A stretch of DNA of 64,000 nt from an uncultured Rivibacter sp. (GTDB lineage: Bacteria > Pseudomonadota > Gammaproteobacteria > Burkholderiales > Burkholderiaceae), in contig CAMLLU010000004.1 of assembly GCA_946480925.1 (NCBI GenBank), positions 1 to 64,000 on the forward strand. Direction: 5' to 3'. The notes beneath the pieces were generated by a model. The model ran no database searches. It worked only from the letters and a program-made list of their open reading frames with translations, and was not told the DNA's origin. Shown piece after piece: positions 1-8,662 of this stretch (position 1 is the first letter of the stretch; each line of letters begins with the position of its first letter). A program made the position numbers and the translations under genes.

Positions 1-91
1 GACCTGTTTTCTTAAACCCTGTCAAGCACTCAGCTTTTGTTTTTTCTCGCTGCCTTTATCCAGGGCTTCACTCGCATGAAGAACGTCTTAC

Positions 92-168
92 TGGCCTGCC
101 CGGAGGGACTCGAACCCCCGACCTGCTGCTTAGAAGGCAGCTGCTCTATCCAGTTGAGCTACGGGCAG
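92..168 (-). tRNA. tRNA-Arg (anticodon UCU)
   Basis: Read on the minus strand the segment folds as a 77-nt cloverleaf. The 7-bp acceptor stem is CTGCCCG with CGGGCAG, the D-arm is GCTC/GAGC, the anticodon loop is CTTCTAA giving UCU, and the T-arm has a TTCGAGT loop. Discriminator G and an encoded CCA follow. It decodes AGA (Arg). The first base pair is C1-G72. A TAGAAT -10-like hexamer lies about 38 bases upstream. Confidence 0.95.
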
Positions 169-205
169 ATTGGGTGCTCAAGGGGACACCGAGCAGATCA
201 AGCAG

Positions 206-211
206 ATTCTA
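206..211 (-). promoter_or_regulatory. Putative -10 element for tRNA-Arg
   Basis: On the minus strand TAGAAT matches five of six bases of the sigma-70 -10 consensus and lies 37 bases before the tRNA 5' end. No good -35 is visible at 16-18 bp spacing, so the call is tentative. The rest of 169-369 holds no gene I can support. Confidence 0.35.
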
Positions 212-369
212 CGCGAGACTGCCCATGCAACCTGATGCGCGCGTTAGCACCTCTCTCACAGTCAACACGGCACGCGCACTCCGCCCAACGCTGGAACCGC
301 GGAACTGACGGCAAGCTATCCAACGCCCAGCGCCGGCCACAAGAACAAGATGGGGCACAGAAGCCAAGC

Positions 370-1527
370 TCAGCGCCTGAACGACCCATCTTCGCTGATG
401 TATGAGAGATCCACATATTCGAGCCCTGAGTGATCCGTCGGGCTGTAGCTCAGCTCAATGCCCCCCACCCCTCCACCGATGTCAACACGATTCATCGATT
501 CAAGGGCTCGCTTGAATGCTGCGCGGGTGATGGGAGTCTTACCGTCTGCCGCGGCGGCCCGCTTCAAGCCAATGACGAGAACTTTCGCAGCGGCAAAACC
601 CTCGATCATTGCGGGTGTGAGTTGCTTGATGTTCTTTGCGGAAGCAAGGCGATCGGCTTCTGCAATCATTGGTGTGGCCAAACGACGTTCTGAAGGGAAC
701 ACTTGGCTGACGATCACGCCGGCTGCATGGTTGCCCAGTTCCTTCACGAAGCCTGAGGCCGCGTTGTTCGACAAGGTCCCAACAGTCACGGTAGATCCAC
801 CCGCAGCGCGGAGCGCCTTGACGCCCGCGGCCACGGAAACAGGTGTGCCGATCATCACGACTCCAAGCTGCTTGTTGCTCAGCACTTTTTGAACACAGGC
901 AGTGTAGTCAGGCTTCGCCTTGTCGATCGCCTCATTGACCAAAGGGGTCTTGCCTGCTTCTTTGAAGACCTTGAGCGCCCCCTGCACTGCGTCGGAGCCA
1001 AAAGAGTCGTTGACGTAGCACAAGCCAACCTTGTCGACCCCCGCCATCCCGAGGTGCCGGGTGAGACGTTCTGTTTCGGCCTGATAGGTCGCCCGCACGT
1101 TGAATATCCAAGGGCTCACCGGGTTGTGCAACACCATGGCACCCGAAGAAGGAGCGAGCAGAGCAATACGAGCCTCTGCCAGCAACGGCATGATTGCCTG
1201 CGTGTGGGGCGTTCCTCGATTCAGGAAGAGTGCAACAACCTTGGGGTCTGAAACGAGCTTTTTGGCGTTCTCAAGAGTCAGCGGAGGCTGGTTCTTGTCG
1301 TCGAAGGAGACCAACTCGATCTGCTGCCCTCCCACTCCGCCCTCGGCATTGACGTGATCAAGGTACAGCTTTGCGCCGACGTTGATTTCCTCGACCGAGG
1401 CAGCGACTGGTCCGGTAAAGCCGGAAGTCTGGCCGATGCGGATCTGCGCGTAGACCGCGCCGCTTAGGAGGCTCAGCGCAGCGCCGACGATGAAGGCTGT
1501 TGTTTTGGCGAAGATCATCTTGCTCAT
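370..1527 (-). CDS. LivK-like ABC transporter substrate-binding protein (orphan)
   Basis: Periplasmic binding protein of the branched-chain amino acid/amide family (Peripla_BP_6 fold), about 385 residues, the usual size. The Sec signal peptide is clear: MSKMIFAK, a hydrophobic core, and an AVYA cleavage site near residue 27. The mature protein begins with an IRIGQTSGFTGP segment typical of the first strand in LivK-like proteins. I chose the ATG at 1527 because it overlaps the upstream MFS stop as ATGA, implying translational coupling; an in-frame ATG at 1557 would add ten residues before the signal peptide. No LivHMGF permease or ATPase genes are nearby. The ligand cannot be deduced; co-transcription with an MFS transporter and an FAD protein suggests a small organic acid or amide. 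Confidence 0.85.
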   Translation of the reverse strand: MSKMIFAKTTAFIVGAALSLLSGAVYAQIRIGQTSGFTGPVAASVEEINVGAKLYLDHVNAEGGVGGQQIELVSFDDKNQPPLTLENAKKLVSDPKVVALFLNRGTPHTQAIMPLLAEARIALLAPSSGAMVLHNPVSPWIFNVRATYQAETERLTRHLGMAGVDKVGLCYVNDSFGSDAVQGALKVFKEAGKTPLVNEAIDKAKPDYTACVQKVLSNKQLGVVMIGTPVSVAAGVKALRAAGGSTVTVGTLSNNAASGFVKELGNHAAGVIVSQVFPSERRLATPMIAEADRLASAKNIKQLTPAMIEGFAAAKVLVIGLKRAAAADGKTPITRAAFKRALESMNRVDIGGGVGGIELSYSPTDHSGLEYVDLSYISEDGSFRR

Positions 1528-2828
1528 GACTTGTTGGATGAGGTTTCGGCTGGACATGGAAAATCAGCTTGCTCGGCGATGGGCTCTTCACGCACTGATG
1601 ATTCTCGAATCAAAGCAACGCAGATGATTGAACCCACCAGCGCAGCCGCGCTAACGCAGAACAATGGATGATAGGACTGCAGCCTAGCAGCAGCGAATGC
1701 CATCAGTGCTCCGCCGAGCGCCTGCGCGATCGCAAAACTCGATGTGGCCATTCCCCACGCCTTACGGTGGTGCTCCGGCCCCACTCGATCAAGCGCGTAG
1801 GCAGACACCAAAGCGACGATACCGGGCGTAAAGATGCCCATCAGCAACGATGACACCAGAAGTGCTGCCGTGCTGTGGCTCAGCACCGGAAGAATGGCAC
1901 TCGTCGCCTTGATGGCGAAACCGGCAATCAGGCAGCGTCTGAGGCCGAATGCGTCAGCCAGCACCCCGGTGAGCATCGGGCCCACCGCAGCGCCAAGGCC
2001 GAACATGGCCCAGAAGAATCCACCAGTGGCCAGCGGCATGTCCAGTTCACGCACCACGAAGTCCACCCAGAACATGGTGTGCGTCAAGTAGCCGATCGCG
2101 TTCAGCCCATGTGCAGCCAGGATCAGGGCGACGGTCGTCTTGATCTCGGCCGGTAGCACTGCCGCCTCCTCAGCGACCTGCGGCGCAGCATCAGCATTGA
2201 CGGGGTCCTTCTTCTCCGTCGGCCAATGCCACCAAGCCAGCAGAGTGAGCGCTGCGCACACGCAGCCCATACCGAGCCATGCACCTGCCGCCCCTTGCAG
2301 CGCAAACACATCGGTTGTCGTGCCTCCCACGACGAACGCCACACCCAGCCCTGAGATCAGCAACGGCACCAGCCAGCCAGAAACAGCCGCACCCAAGCCG
2401 ATGCCCGAGAACACCACGCCACTGGCGCGGCCACGAACGGTCGGGCTGTGTTGAGGGAGCACAGCCGGTGCCGGGAGCACCATGAGGATGGCACCGCAGA
2501 CCCCTGTCGTCGTTCTCCAGAGGTAGTACCACGGCATGCCCGCGCCCTCGATTGCACAGGCGAAAAAGCTCAGCGTGCACACGAGCATCGAGGCGCGCAT
2601 CAGCGTGACGCTTGACCACTGGCGCGCAAGAGCATCCGACATCGATGCCCCGATGACGTACCCCACCAGCGTGGCCACGCCGAGATAGGACGCCTCGGCC
2701 TTGCTGAACCAACCAGCTTGAATAAGCGCGGGCATCAATGCGATGAAGGCGAAGCGCCCGATGCCGTTTCCGATCATCGTGGCGCATAGACCCGCAAGGC
2801 TCAGGCGGTTGAATGCGGTTTCCTGCAT
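1524..2828 (-). CDS. YbfB/YjiJ-family MFS transporter
   Basis: Twelve-segment major facilitator superfamily permease of the inner membrane, about 434 residues. The first segment carries NGIGRFAFIALMPALIQ, matching the GIGRFAYTPLLP-type signature of the YbfB/YjiJ family. A second half starting near MFWVDFVVRELDM repeats the six-helix fold. The ATG at 2828 is the first ATG; a TTG at 2837 overlaps the upstream stop as TTGA and could be used instead. Its 3' end overlaps the next gene by 4 bp, so the three genes form an operon. The substrate is unknown; MFS members of this type generally act as exporters or proton-coupled importers of small organics. Confidence 0.85.
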   Translation of the reverse strand: MQETAFNRLSLAGLCATMIGNGIGRFAFIALMPALIQAGWFSKAEASYLGVATLVGYVIGASMSDALARQWSSVTLMRASMLVCTLSFFACAIEGAGMPWYYLWRTTTGVCGAILMVLPAPAVLPQHSPTVRGRASGVVFSGIGLGAAVSGWLVPLLISGLGVAFVVGGTTTDVFALQGAAGAWLGMGCVCAALTLLAWWHWPTEKKDPVNADAAPQVAEEAAVLPAEIKTTVALILAAHGLNAIGYLTHTMFWVDFVVRELDMPLATGGFFWAMFGLGAAVGPMLTGVLADAFGLRRCLIAGFAIKATSAILPVLSHSTAALLVSSLLMGIFTPGIVALVSAYALDRVGPEHHRKAWGMATSSFAIAQALGGALMAFAAARLQSYHPLFCVSAAALVGSIICVALIRESSVREEPIAEQADFPCPAETSSNKS

Positions 2829-2833
2829 GGACC

Positions 2834-4777
2834 TCAATTCAGCGCGCCGTACAGTGACGCGAAGACCGATGCCTCTTCCTCAGTGGGAAGAACGCTGGGA
2901 GGTGCCAACGACCGGCTGCTGCCGCGACCACCGATCATCGACAACATCCGGGCAACGGCCCGCCCAGCATCTACCAGTGCGGTCGAATTGACGCCGGTTC
3001 GCGGCACGACGAACGTGCAGAACTTGATGCCCTCGGTCGGGATGCCAAGCGCCCATGCGTTTTCGACAATGCGCCCGTCGTCCGAAATCCAGTTGTGATT
3101 GCGGTCGATGTCGATCCCACCAGGGTGGAAGCTGCCGTTGTGGAACAGCCGCACATGCCCGTCGTCGAGCAGCCCCTGCAGGAGCGGAGATGCATCCTGC
3201 TTCGGGCTGTGCATGGAGATCCTGGCCCTCACCAGCACATCTACCTCGCCGGAGGAATGCCCTTCCCATCGCGTAGCGCGAACTCGCATCAGTTCACCAC
3301 GCTGGGAATACGCGCAGCTGGCACCTGGCCCGTAGTCCGCTTCAACCACGCCCGCCTTGATGAGCGCCAGCAATTCGTTGATGCGGCTGAGCGGCGGGCC
3401 GACCGCAAGCCGGTTCATGATGGGCATGAACTCCGAAAGCACCCATTGATGGGAGCTTTCCGTGAGGCCACCGAATTCGATCGCCGCGCGAAGGTTGTCA
3501 CGAAGATCGCGCATCACATCACAGGCGGCCTTGAGCGGGCCATCGACGTTGCCCTTTCGAGCCTCTCGCACATCGCGTTGCAGATAGTCCCACAACCAGT
3601 GGTCAAAAGCCTCTCGACCGCTCAAGGCGTGCGCAGGCACCGGAGCAGCGAGCTGGTCCCATGAGAACCTATCTTCTGGCGGTATGTGCTGCGCAACCAA
3701 TGCCTTGCGCTGCTCAGCGTCATGCGTGGCAGCGAACTGCTTGCAGAACGCCACGGTCGACGCAGGGCCTTCACGTCCACGCAAGTAGGCGTCGTAATAG
3801 GCGTACTCCATGTCAGCAACGAGCAGAGGCAACACGTCCTCGACGAAATCGAGCTTGCGTACCGTGCGCAGCTCGCGCAAACCGGCCGCATGAAGGAAAC
3901 GGGCCTTGTACTGGCCACTGATCCCTTTCTGGTTGATGGCGCGTGCGCTGAGGGGAATGCCTGAACGAGAGAACAAGGCAATGCGCGGTTCGTCGCCTGA
4001 CGCCGCGTAGTGCATTTCACCCGTGGTCACGTCGGTCATGAACTGCCCGCCCCTGCCCACAGTCAATTCCGCGAGCACGTCGAAAGCCGTCAGCCCCATA
4101 CCCTCGACTGCCACCGTCATGCCGGAGGTGACCGCAGCGAGTTGCCGCTGAATGGGATACGGATCGTCCACGATCTGCGTCTCTCTGCCGCGCGGAAACG
4201 ACAGCGATTGCAGCTCGGGGCGTCGAGAGCGCATAGCGGGCTTGGTATGCCCGGTGGTCAGGAAGAGATAGTCGACGCGGACCTTGGCATCGGGTGTCTC
4301 CAGGATCCACCCATGCTCATCGTCGCGATGAGCCCTGTCGACGCTCACTTGCTTGAAGATGATCCGCACGTGCGACGGAGCCAATGCAGTGATGTAGCGA
4401 AAGGCCCAGTGCAGATAGCGCCCGAACATTCCTCGCGGGTAATACGCGTCAGGCGAGACCCGTGCTTCGATAGGCGGGCGGATCACGCCCATCTGGGTCT
4501 GCTGCTGAAGCCACTGGTAGAAGGATGGGCCGTTCATTACGGGCCCGGCGTCGACCACTGAAGCGTCAGAGAACTGGGTCAATTGCCCGGCGACGGTATT
4601 GACCAGATGAATGTCCGATTGCTCGGGGTCATGACACCCCGCACCTGGCGGTTTCGGGTCGAAGAGAAGGATCTCAAGATCTGCGGATTTGCGCTGCCTT
4701 TCATGCGCGACGATCCGCTCCAGGACAGTCAGGCCACGCGGGCCCACACCAATGATGCCTATCCGAGCTGTAGACAA
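2834..4777 (-). CDS. FAD/NAD(P)-binding protein (COG4529-like)
   Basis: About 648 residues with an N-terminal dinucleotide-binding motif GVGPRG (residues 10-15) and a long NAD_binding_9-type domain (PF13454), recognised by the ARIGIIGVGPRGLTVLERI start and the FDPKPPGAG segment. Members of this group are predicted flavoproteins of mostly unknown reaction, some near natural-product or siderophore genes. The start is best placed at a TTG, because a strong GGGAGG lies six bases upstream and the Rossmann strand begins right after MSTARIG; upstream ATG and GTG codons at 4858-4879 would add residues unlike the family. First gene of the minus-strand operon and divergent from nitronate monooxygenase. 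The substrate is unknown. Confidence 0.8.
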   Translation of the reverse strand: MSTARIGIIGVGPRGLTVLERIVAHERQRKSADLEILLFDPKPPGAGCHDPEQSDIHLVNTVAGQLTQFSDASVVDAGPVMNGPSFYQWLQQQTQMGVIRPPIEARVSPDAYYPRGMFGRYLHWAFRYITALAPSHVRIIFKQVSVDRAHRDDEHGWILETPDAKVRVDYLFLTTGHTKPAMRSRRPELQSLSFPRGRETQIVDDPYPIQRQLAAVTSGMTVAVEGMGLTAFDVLAELTVGRGGQFMTDVTTGEMHYAASGDEPRIALFSRSGIPLSARAINQKGISGQYKARFLHAAGLRELRTVRKLDFVEDVLPLLVADMEYAYYDAYLRGREGPASTVAFCKQFAATHDAEQRKALVAQHIPPEDRFSWDQLAAPVPAHALSGREAFDHWLWDYLQRDVREARKGNVDGPLKAACDVMRDLRDNLRAAIEFGGLTESSHQWVLSEFMPIMNRLAVGPPLSRINELLALIKAGVVEADYGPGASCAYSQRGELMRVRATRWEGHSSGEVDVLVRARISMHSPKQDASPLLQGLLDDGHVRLFHNGSFHPGGIDIDRNHNWISDDGRIVENAWALGIPTEGIKFCTFVVPRTGVNSTALVDAGRAVARMLSMIGGRGSSRSLAPPSVLPTEEEASVFASLYGALN

Positions 4778-4783
4778 ATTCAG

Positions 4784-4789
4784 CCTCCC
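4784..4789 (-). promoter_or_regulatory. Shine-Dalgarno GGGAGG deciding a TTG start
   Basis: On the minus strand GGGAGG precedes the TTG at 4777-4775 by six bases. It is the only strong ribosome-binding site in the vicinity and places the start at the Rossmann motif. The divergent intergenic region 4778-5028 should hold promoters for both directions, but I could not assign a well-spaced -35/-10 pair. Confidence 0.6.
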
Positions 4790-5028
4790 AAAACAAATCT
4801 CGAGTCGCCGATTACCAGCAGAGCTGATTGCAATCGACGCTTTTTCTTTGACCCCCATGTTCATGGGAGTGCGTAGCACGGCGCGATGATGCAGTAGAAA
4901 GCGTGCCCCACAGTATCAGAATGTAATAAAAGTTCATCTGTGTTCGTAAGCCCATCGACAAACTTCGCTGAACATCAAGAGAGAACAGCCGCCCTAACAT
5001 CGCCCATCCGACCTCACTCCCATCCGTC

Positions 5029-6123
5029 ATGGAACATTCCCAACACTTGACCAAAAGCTCACGCGATTTCATGGCGCGGCTGGGCTTGTCCGTTCCCATC
5101 ATCCAGGCGCCAATGGCCGGCTTCCAAACCAGCCCGCTCGCCATTGCGGTCGGTCAGGCAGGTGCGTTGGGGTCGCTGCCAGGTGCCTCACTCACGCCCC
5201 AAGCGCTGCGCGATGAGGTGAAGGTGGTGCGAGCGCATGGCGCACGGGCGGTGAATCTCAATTTCTTTTCGCACAGCCAGCCCGACGCCGATCCCGCAAG
5301 AGAGCAGGCTTGGCGCGCGGCATTGCAGCCGTATTACGACGAGTTCGGTCTCGACCCCGCCAACATCCCCGGCGGCCCCGGTCGCCTGCCCTTTGGTGAC
5401 GAGGCTGTGGCCATCGTCGAGGAGTTGCAACCCGAGGTGGTCAGCTTCCATTTCGGCTTGCCCGCTGCGAGCTTGCTGGAGCGAGTCCGCCGGACCGGCG
5501 CGCAGATCTGGTCGACTGCGACCACGGTGGGGGAAGCTCGTTGGCTCGAGGCCACCGGCGTCGATGCGGTGATTGCGCAAGGCCTCGAAGCCGGCGGCCA
5601 CCGTGGCATGTTCCTGACCGACGACCTCACGACGCAAGTCGGCACCATGGCGCTGGTACCTCAGATCACTGCGGCCATACGAAAACCGGTGATCGCGGCT
5701 GGCGGCATTGCCAACGCAGCCGGTGTCGAAGCCGCGCTTCGCCTCGGTGCGACCGCCGTGCAGTTGGGAACGGTGTTCCTTTTGTGCCCAGAGGTGACCA
5801 CCAGCGTGCCGCACCGCGAGGCACTGGTGTCGGAGGCTGCGCGGCACACAGCGCTCACGAACCTCTTCAGCGGCCGGCCGGCACGTGGCATCGTCAACCG
5901 GCTCATGAGTGACTTCGGCCCCATCAGCAAGCTGCCGCCAGCATTTCCAACTGCCGTGAATGCACTCGCTCCCTTGCGGGCCGCTGCAGAAAAGCGTGGC
6001 AGCGGCGACTTTTCACCCTTGTGGGCAGGCCAGAACGCACAAGGAGCCCGGAACGAGCCGGCGGCGGACATCGTGCGGGCCTTGGCGGCCGGTGTGATGG
6101 CCAGTGCAGGGAATGAAGGCTGA
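5029..6123 (+). CDS. Nitronate monooxygenase (2-nitropropane dioxygenase family)
   Basis: FMN-dependent TIM-barrel enzyme that oxidises alkyl nitronates such as propionate-3-nitronate to carbonyl products and nitrite. At 364 residues it has the normal length. Visible motifs are QAPMAGF near residues 26-32 (phosphate and flavin contact) and GLEAGGHRG at 185-193 with the catalytic-type His191, followed by AAGGIANAAGVEAALRLGA, the phosphate-binding strand. The ATG at 5029 lacks an obvious Shine-Dalgarno; an internal ATG at residue 15 is a possible alternative. It is divergent from the FAD/MFS/SBP operon, so a shared pathway is possible but not shown. Confidence 0.88.
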   Translation: MEHSQHLTKSSRDFMARLGLSVPIIQAPMAGFQTSPLAIAVGQAGALGSLPGASLTPQALRDEVKVVRAHGARAVNLNFFSHSQPDADPAREQAWRAALQPYYDEFGLDPANIPGGPGRLPFGDEAVAIVEELQPEVVSFHFGLPAASLLERVRRTGAQIWSTATTVGEARWLEATGVDAVIAQGLEAGGHRGMFLTDDLTTQVGTMALVPQITAAIRKPVIAAGGIANAAGVEAALRLGATAVQLGTVFLLCPEVTTSVPHREALVSEAARHTALTNLFSGRPARGIVNRLMSDFGPISKLPPAFPTAVNALAPLRAAAEKRGSGDFSPLWAGQNAQGARNEPAADIVRALAAGVMASAGNEG

Positions 6124-6208
6124 GCTTGGATCGAACGGGCCGCTCAGGAAGAACCGGCCTAATGGAAGTTGCCGTTGCGGCAGCTTGATCCGAACACGTT
6201 GGATTGGA

Positions 6209-6285
6209 TGGTCGGGGTGAGACGATTCGAACGTCCGACCCACTGCTCCCAAAGCAGTTGCGCTACCAGGCTGCGCTACACCCCG
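6209..6285 (-). tRNA. tRNA-Pro (anticodon UGG)
   Basis: Minus-strand 77-nt cloverleaf with acceptor stem CGGGGTG/CACCCCG, D-arm GCGC/GCGC, anticodon stem ACTGC/GCAGT enclosing loop TTTGGGA (anticodon UGG), TTCGAAT T-loop, discriminator A and encoded CCA. It decodes CCA and other CCN proline codons. The C1-G72 pair is typical of tRNA-Pro. Confidence 0.96.
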
Positions 6286-6300
6286 ACGGAGAAGGCAGGG

Positions 6301-6306
6301 ATTGTA
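6301..6306 (-). promoter_or_regulatory. Putative -10 (TACAAT) for tRNA-Pro
   Basis: TACAAT on the minus strand, 15 bases before the mature tRNA 5' end, fits a start site about eight bases upstream of the tRNA. The -35 is weak: a TTCGAG at 18-bp spacing is the best candidate. Confidence 0.5.
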
Positions 6307-6332
6307 GCCGCGCAAGCCGAGGCTCTCGAATC

Positions 6333-8600
6333 TCAAATGCCCGAGACCACGAATTCGATGCGGTGGTAGCGGCCGCGTTCGTCGAGCACCGTGAGGCTGT
6401 GTGCGCCGTTGTGCGCCAGCTGCAGAGCCACCGGCTCACCAGTGCGGCTGCGTTGCTGCTGTTCGCCGTCGAGCAGCCAGTACAGCCGCTCGCCTCCGGC
6501 TTCCTGCCCCTGTGCGCTGACGACGATCTCCACTGCACGCCGGCCCGGTACGGGCTTGAGCACGGCTCCGTTTTCCAACCCGGCGATGCGCAGTGACGTA
6601 CCACTGGCCGAGGTGCCGCAGCGGGTCTGCTGCGGCGACCTCACCCACGGCTCCAATGCCACAGGCCAGCGCGCATGCGTGCGCAGTGCGGCGCCTTCGG
6701 CGCAGTGTTCGACCTCGGTGACGAGCAACCCTTCGCTGCGGGCGCGGTCGGGCAGCGTGGGCGGTGCGGCGCCTTGCAAGGACCAGCCGGTGCGGCGTTG
6801 CACGCAGTGTTCGGGTGCGGTGGTCTCCACGCGCAGCCCCAGGGGCCAGCAGCTGATGAGCGGGCTCACGCTGGGCGGAGCCACGCTTGCCGCGGCCACG
6901 TCGCGGCCGGCCGGCAGCGCGGCGACGACGTCCTGCAGCAGCGGCGCTGCAGTGTTGGCGCCGAAGTAGCCGGGGTTGGGCGTGCCGTCGGGCCGCCCAA
7001 CCCACACACCCACCGTGTGCCGCTCGGTCACGCCCACGGCCCAGGCATCGCGGAAACCGAAGCTGGTACCGGTCTTCCATGCAAGGCGGCGCGAGCCTTC
7101 GGTGAATGGGCGGTCCGGGTGGCCCCCGCCTTCGAGGATGTCTCGCACGATGAAGGCGGCGCCCTCGCTCATGAGCCGAGCCTCGACGTGCGGCGCATCA
7201 GGCGTGAGCCTCGGTTGCCCTGCAAGGCCGCCGCGTGCGAAGGCCCGATACGCGCCAACAAGCTCCTCGAGCGTGGTGCCGGCGCCGCCAAGGATGAGGC
7301 TCAGGTTCGGCTCGGCGCCGCGCGCCATGCGCAGCTTCAAACCGCCCGCACGCAGCGTGGCGGCAAAGCGCGCAGGGCCCAACCGGTCGAGCAGGTCCAC
7401 GGCCGGTACGTTGAGGGATTTCTGCAGCGCTTCGGCCACGCTCACCGGCCCCGAGAAGCTCGCCTGGAAGTTGCCCGGCTGGTAGCCGGCAAAAGACTGT
7501 GGGGCGTCAATGAGCAGGCTTTCCGAATGCACCAGCCCTTCGTCAAGCGCCATCGCATAAAGAAACGGCTTGAGCGTGGAGCCTGGCGAGCGCACGCCAC
7601 GCACCATGTCCACGTGCGCGGCGCGCTCGCGGTCGGCAAAGTCGGCCGAGCCGGCATAGGCCAGCACGTCGAGCGTGTCGTTGTCCATCACCAGCACAGC
7701 CATCGACACCTTGGGCGGCAGCGCGTTCACGCGGTCGAGCAACTGACGCTCAACCGTGGCCTGCAGTTCCACGTCGATGGTGGTGGGCACCGCGGCCCCA
7801 CGTCGACTGCGCTGCGCAGCCCTCGCCCGCTCGGCGGCCAGCGGGGCCAGCCATTGCGCGCGGATGGCCTGCACGGCCACGCGTTCGATGCGTGCATCGG
7901 CCACGGTGGCTTGCTGCCACACGCCGAACGAGACGAGCCGCTCCAGCACCTTGTCGCGTGCCATCTGTGCAGCCTGCGGTGCGCGGTCGGGTCGCAGCCT
8001 CGAAGGCGCCTGCGGCAGTGCGGCCAGCAGCGCCGCTTCTGCCTCGCTCAGCGTACTGGAAGACTTGCCGAGGTAGCTGCGGCTGGCCATCTCCACGCCT
8101 TCGACGATGCCGCCCATCGGTGCGTGGTCGAGATAGAGCGTGAGGATCTCGCGCTTTGAAAGGCGCAGCTCCAGCTGCAGCGCACGCAGCACCTGCCGCA
8201 GCTTGGCCTTGAGCGTGCGCGCCTCGCGAGGCGCCGGCGGGTCGATGATGCGCGCCACCTGCATGGTGAGCGTGGAGCCGCCCGAGACGATGCGCCCGGT
8301 GCGCTGCCATTGCAAGGCTGCACGGGCCAGGGCCACGGGGTTCACGCCGGGGTGCCAGTAGAACCAGCGGTCTTCGTAGCCGAGCAGCGCCTGCAGGTAC
8401 AACGGCGACACCTGCTCCGGCGTGACGGGCTGGCGCCACACGCCGTCGGCACTGGGGTAGGTGCGCAGCGGCGTGCCGTCGCGCGCCACCACCACGGCGC
8501 CGCGGTCACTGGGTGGAATGGGGGGCGGGAAGGCAAGGTCGAGCAGCAACACCACGCCTAGCAGCGCGGCGAACACGAGCTCGACGACTCGCCGGTTCAT
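6333..8600 (-). CDS. pbpC: Penicillin-binding protein 1C
   Basis: Bifunctional peptidoglycan glycosyltransferase/transpeptidase anchored in the inner membrane, about 755 residues. There is a single N-terminal membrane segment (residues 6-25). The GT51 domain has GYEDRWFYWHPGV with catalytic Glu76 and GGSTLTMQ at 107-114. The transpeptidase domain has SxxK (S341-K344, in SPGSTLKPF), an SLN motif and a KTG in AWKTGTSFGFRDAW. A C-terminal BiPBP_C-type domain follows. I chose the ATG at 8600 because a GTGAGG Shine-Dalgarno precedes it; a GTG at 8624 would add eight residues. It lies just after the alpha-2-macroglobulin gene, the classic pbpC/yfhM pairing thought to couple wall repair to periplasmic protease trapping. 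Confidence 0.93.
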   Translation of the reverse strand: MNRRVVELVFAALLGVVLLLDLAFPPPIPPSDRGAVVVARDGTPLRTYPSADGVWRQPVTPEQVSPLYLQALLGYEDRWFYWHPGVNPVALARAALQWQRTGRIVSGGSTLTMQVARIIDPPAPREARTLKAKLRQVLRALQLELRLSKREILTLYLDHAPMGGIVEGVEMASRSYLGKSSSTLSEAEAALLAALPQAPSRLRPDRAPQAAQMARDKVLERLVSFGVWQQATVADARIERVAVQAIRAQWLAPLAAERARAAQRSRRGAAVPTTIDVELQATVERQLLDRVNALPPKVSMAVLVMDNDTLDVLAYAGSADFADRERAAHVDMVRGVRSPGSTLKPFLYAMALDEGLVHSESLLIDAPQSFAGYQPGNFQASFSGPVSVAEALQKSLNVPAVDLLDRLGPARFAATLRAGGLKLRMARGAEPNLSLILGGAGTTLEELVGAYRAFARGGLAGQPRLTPDAPHVEARLMSEGAAFIVRDILEGGGHPDRPFTEGSRRLAWKTGTSFGFRDAWAVGVTERHTVGVWVGRPDGTPNPGYFGANTAAPLLQDVVAALPAGRDVAAASVAPPSVSPLISCWPLGLRVETTAPEHCVQRRTGWSLQGAAPPTLPDRARSEGLLVTEVEHCAEGAALRTHARWPVALEPWVRSPQQTRCGTSASGTSLRIAGLENGAVLKPVPGRRAVEIVVSAQGQEAGGERLYWLLDGEQQQRSRTGEPVALQLAHNGAHSLTVLDERGRYHRIEFVVSGI

Positions 8601-8625
8601 GGGCACCCTCACCACCTCCAGCACG

Positions 8626-8649
8626 ACCAGTCACCGATCTCCGGTCACT
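8626..8649 (-). repeat. 24-bp intergenic motif, copy 1
   Basis: Minus strand: AGTGACCGG, six variable bases, then GTGACTGGT. The same nine-base flanks with the same 6-bp gap recur at 21279-21302. It lies between the alpha-2-macroglobulin stop and the pbpC start. Function unknown. Confidence 0.6.
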
Positions 8650-8662
8650 GGCCACAACCCAA

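Noticed and set aside
92..6285. Integrative element bounded by tRNA-Arg and tRNA-Pro
   Set aside because: No integrase and no direct repeat of a tRNA 3' end could be seen, so the insertion idea stays a hypothesis only.
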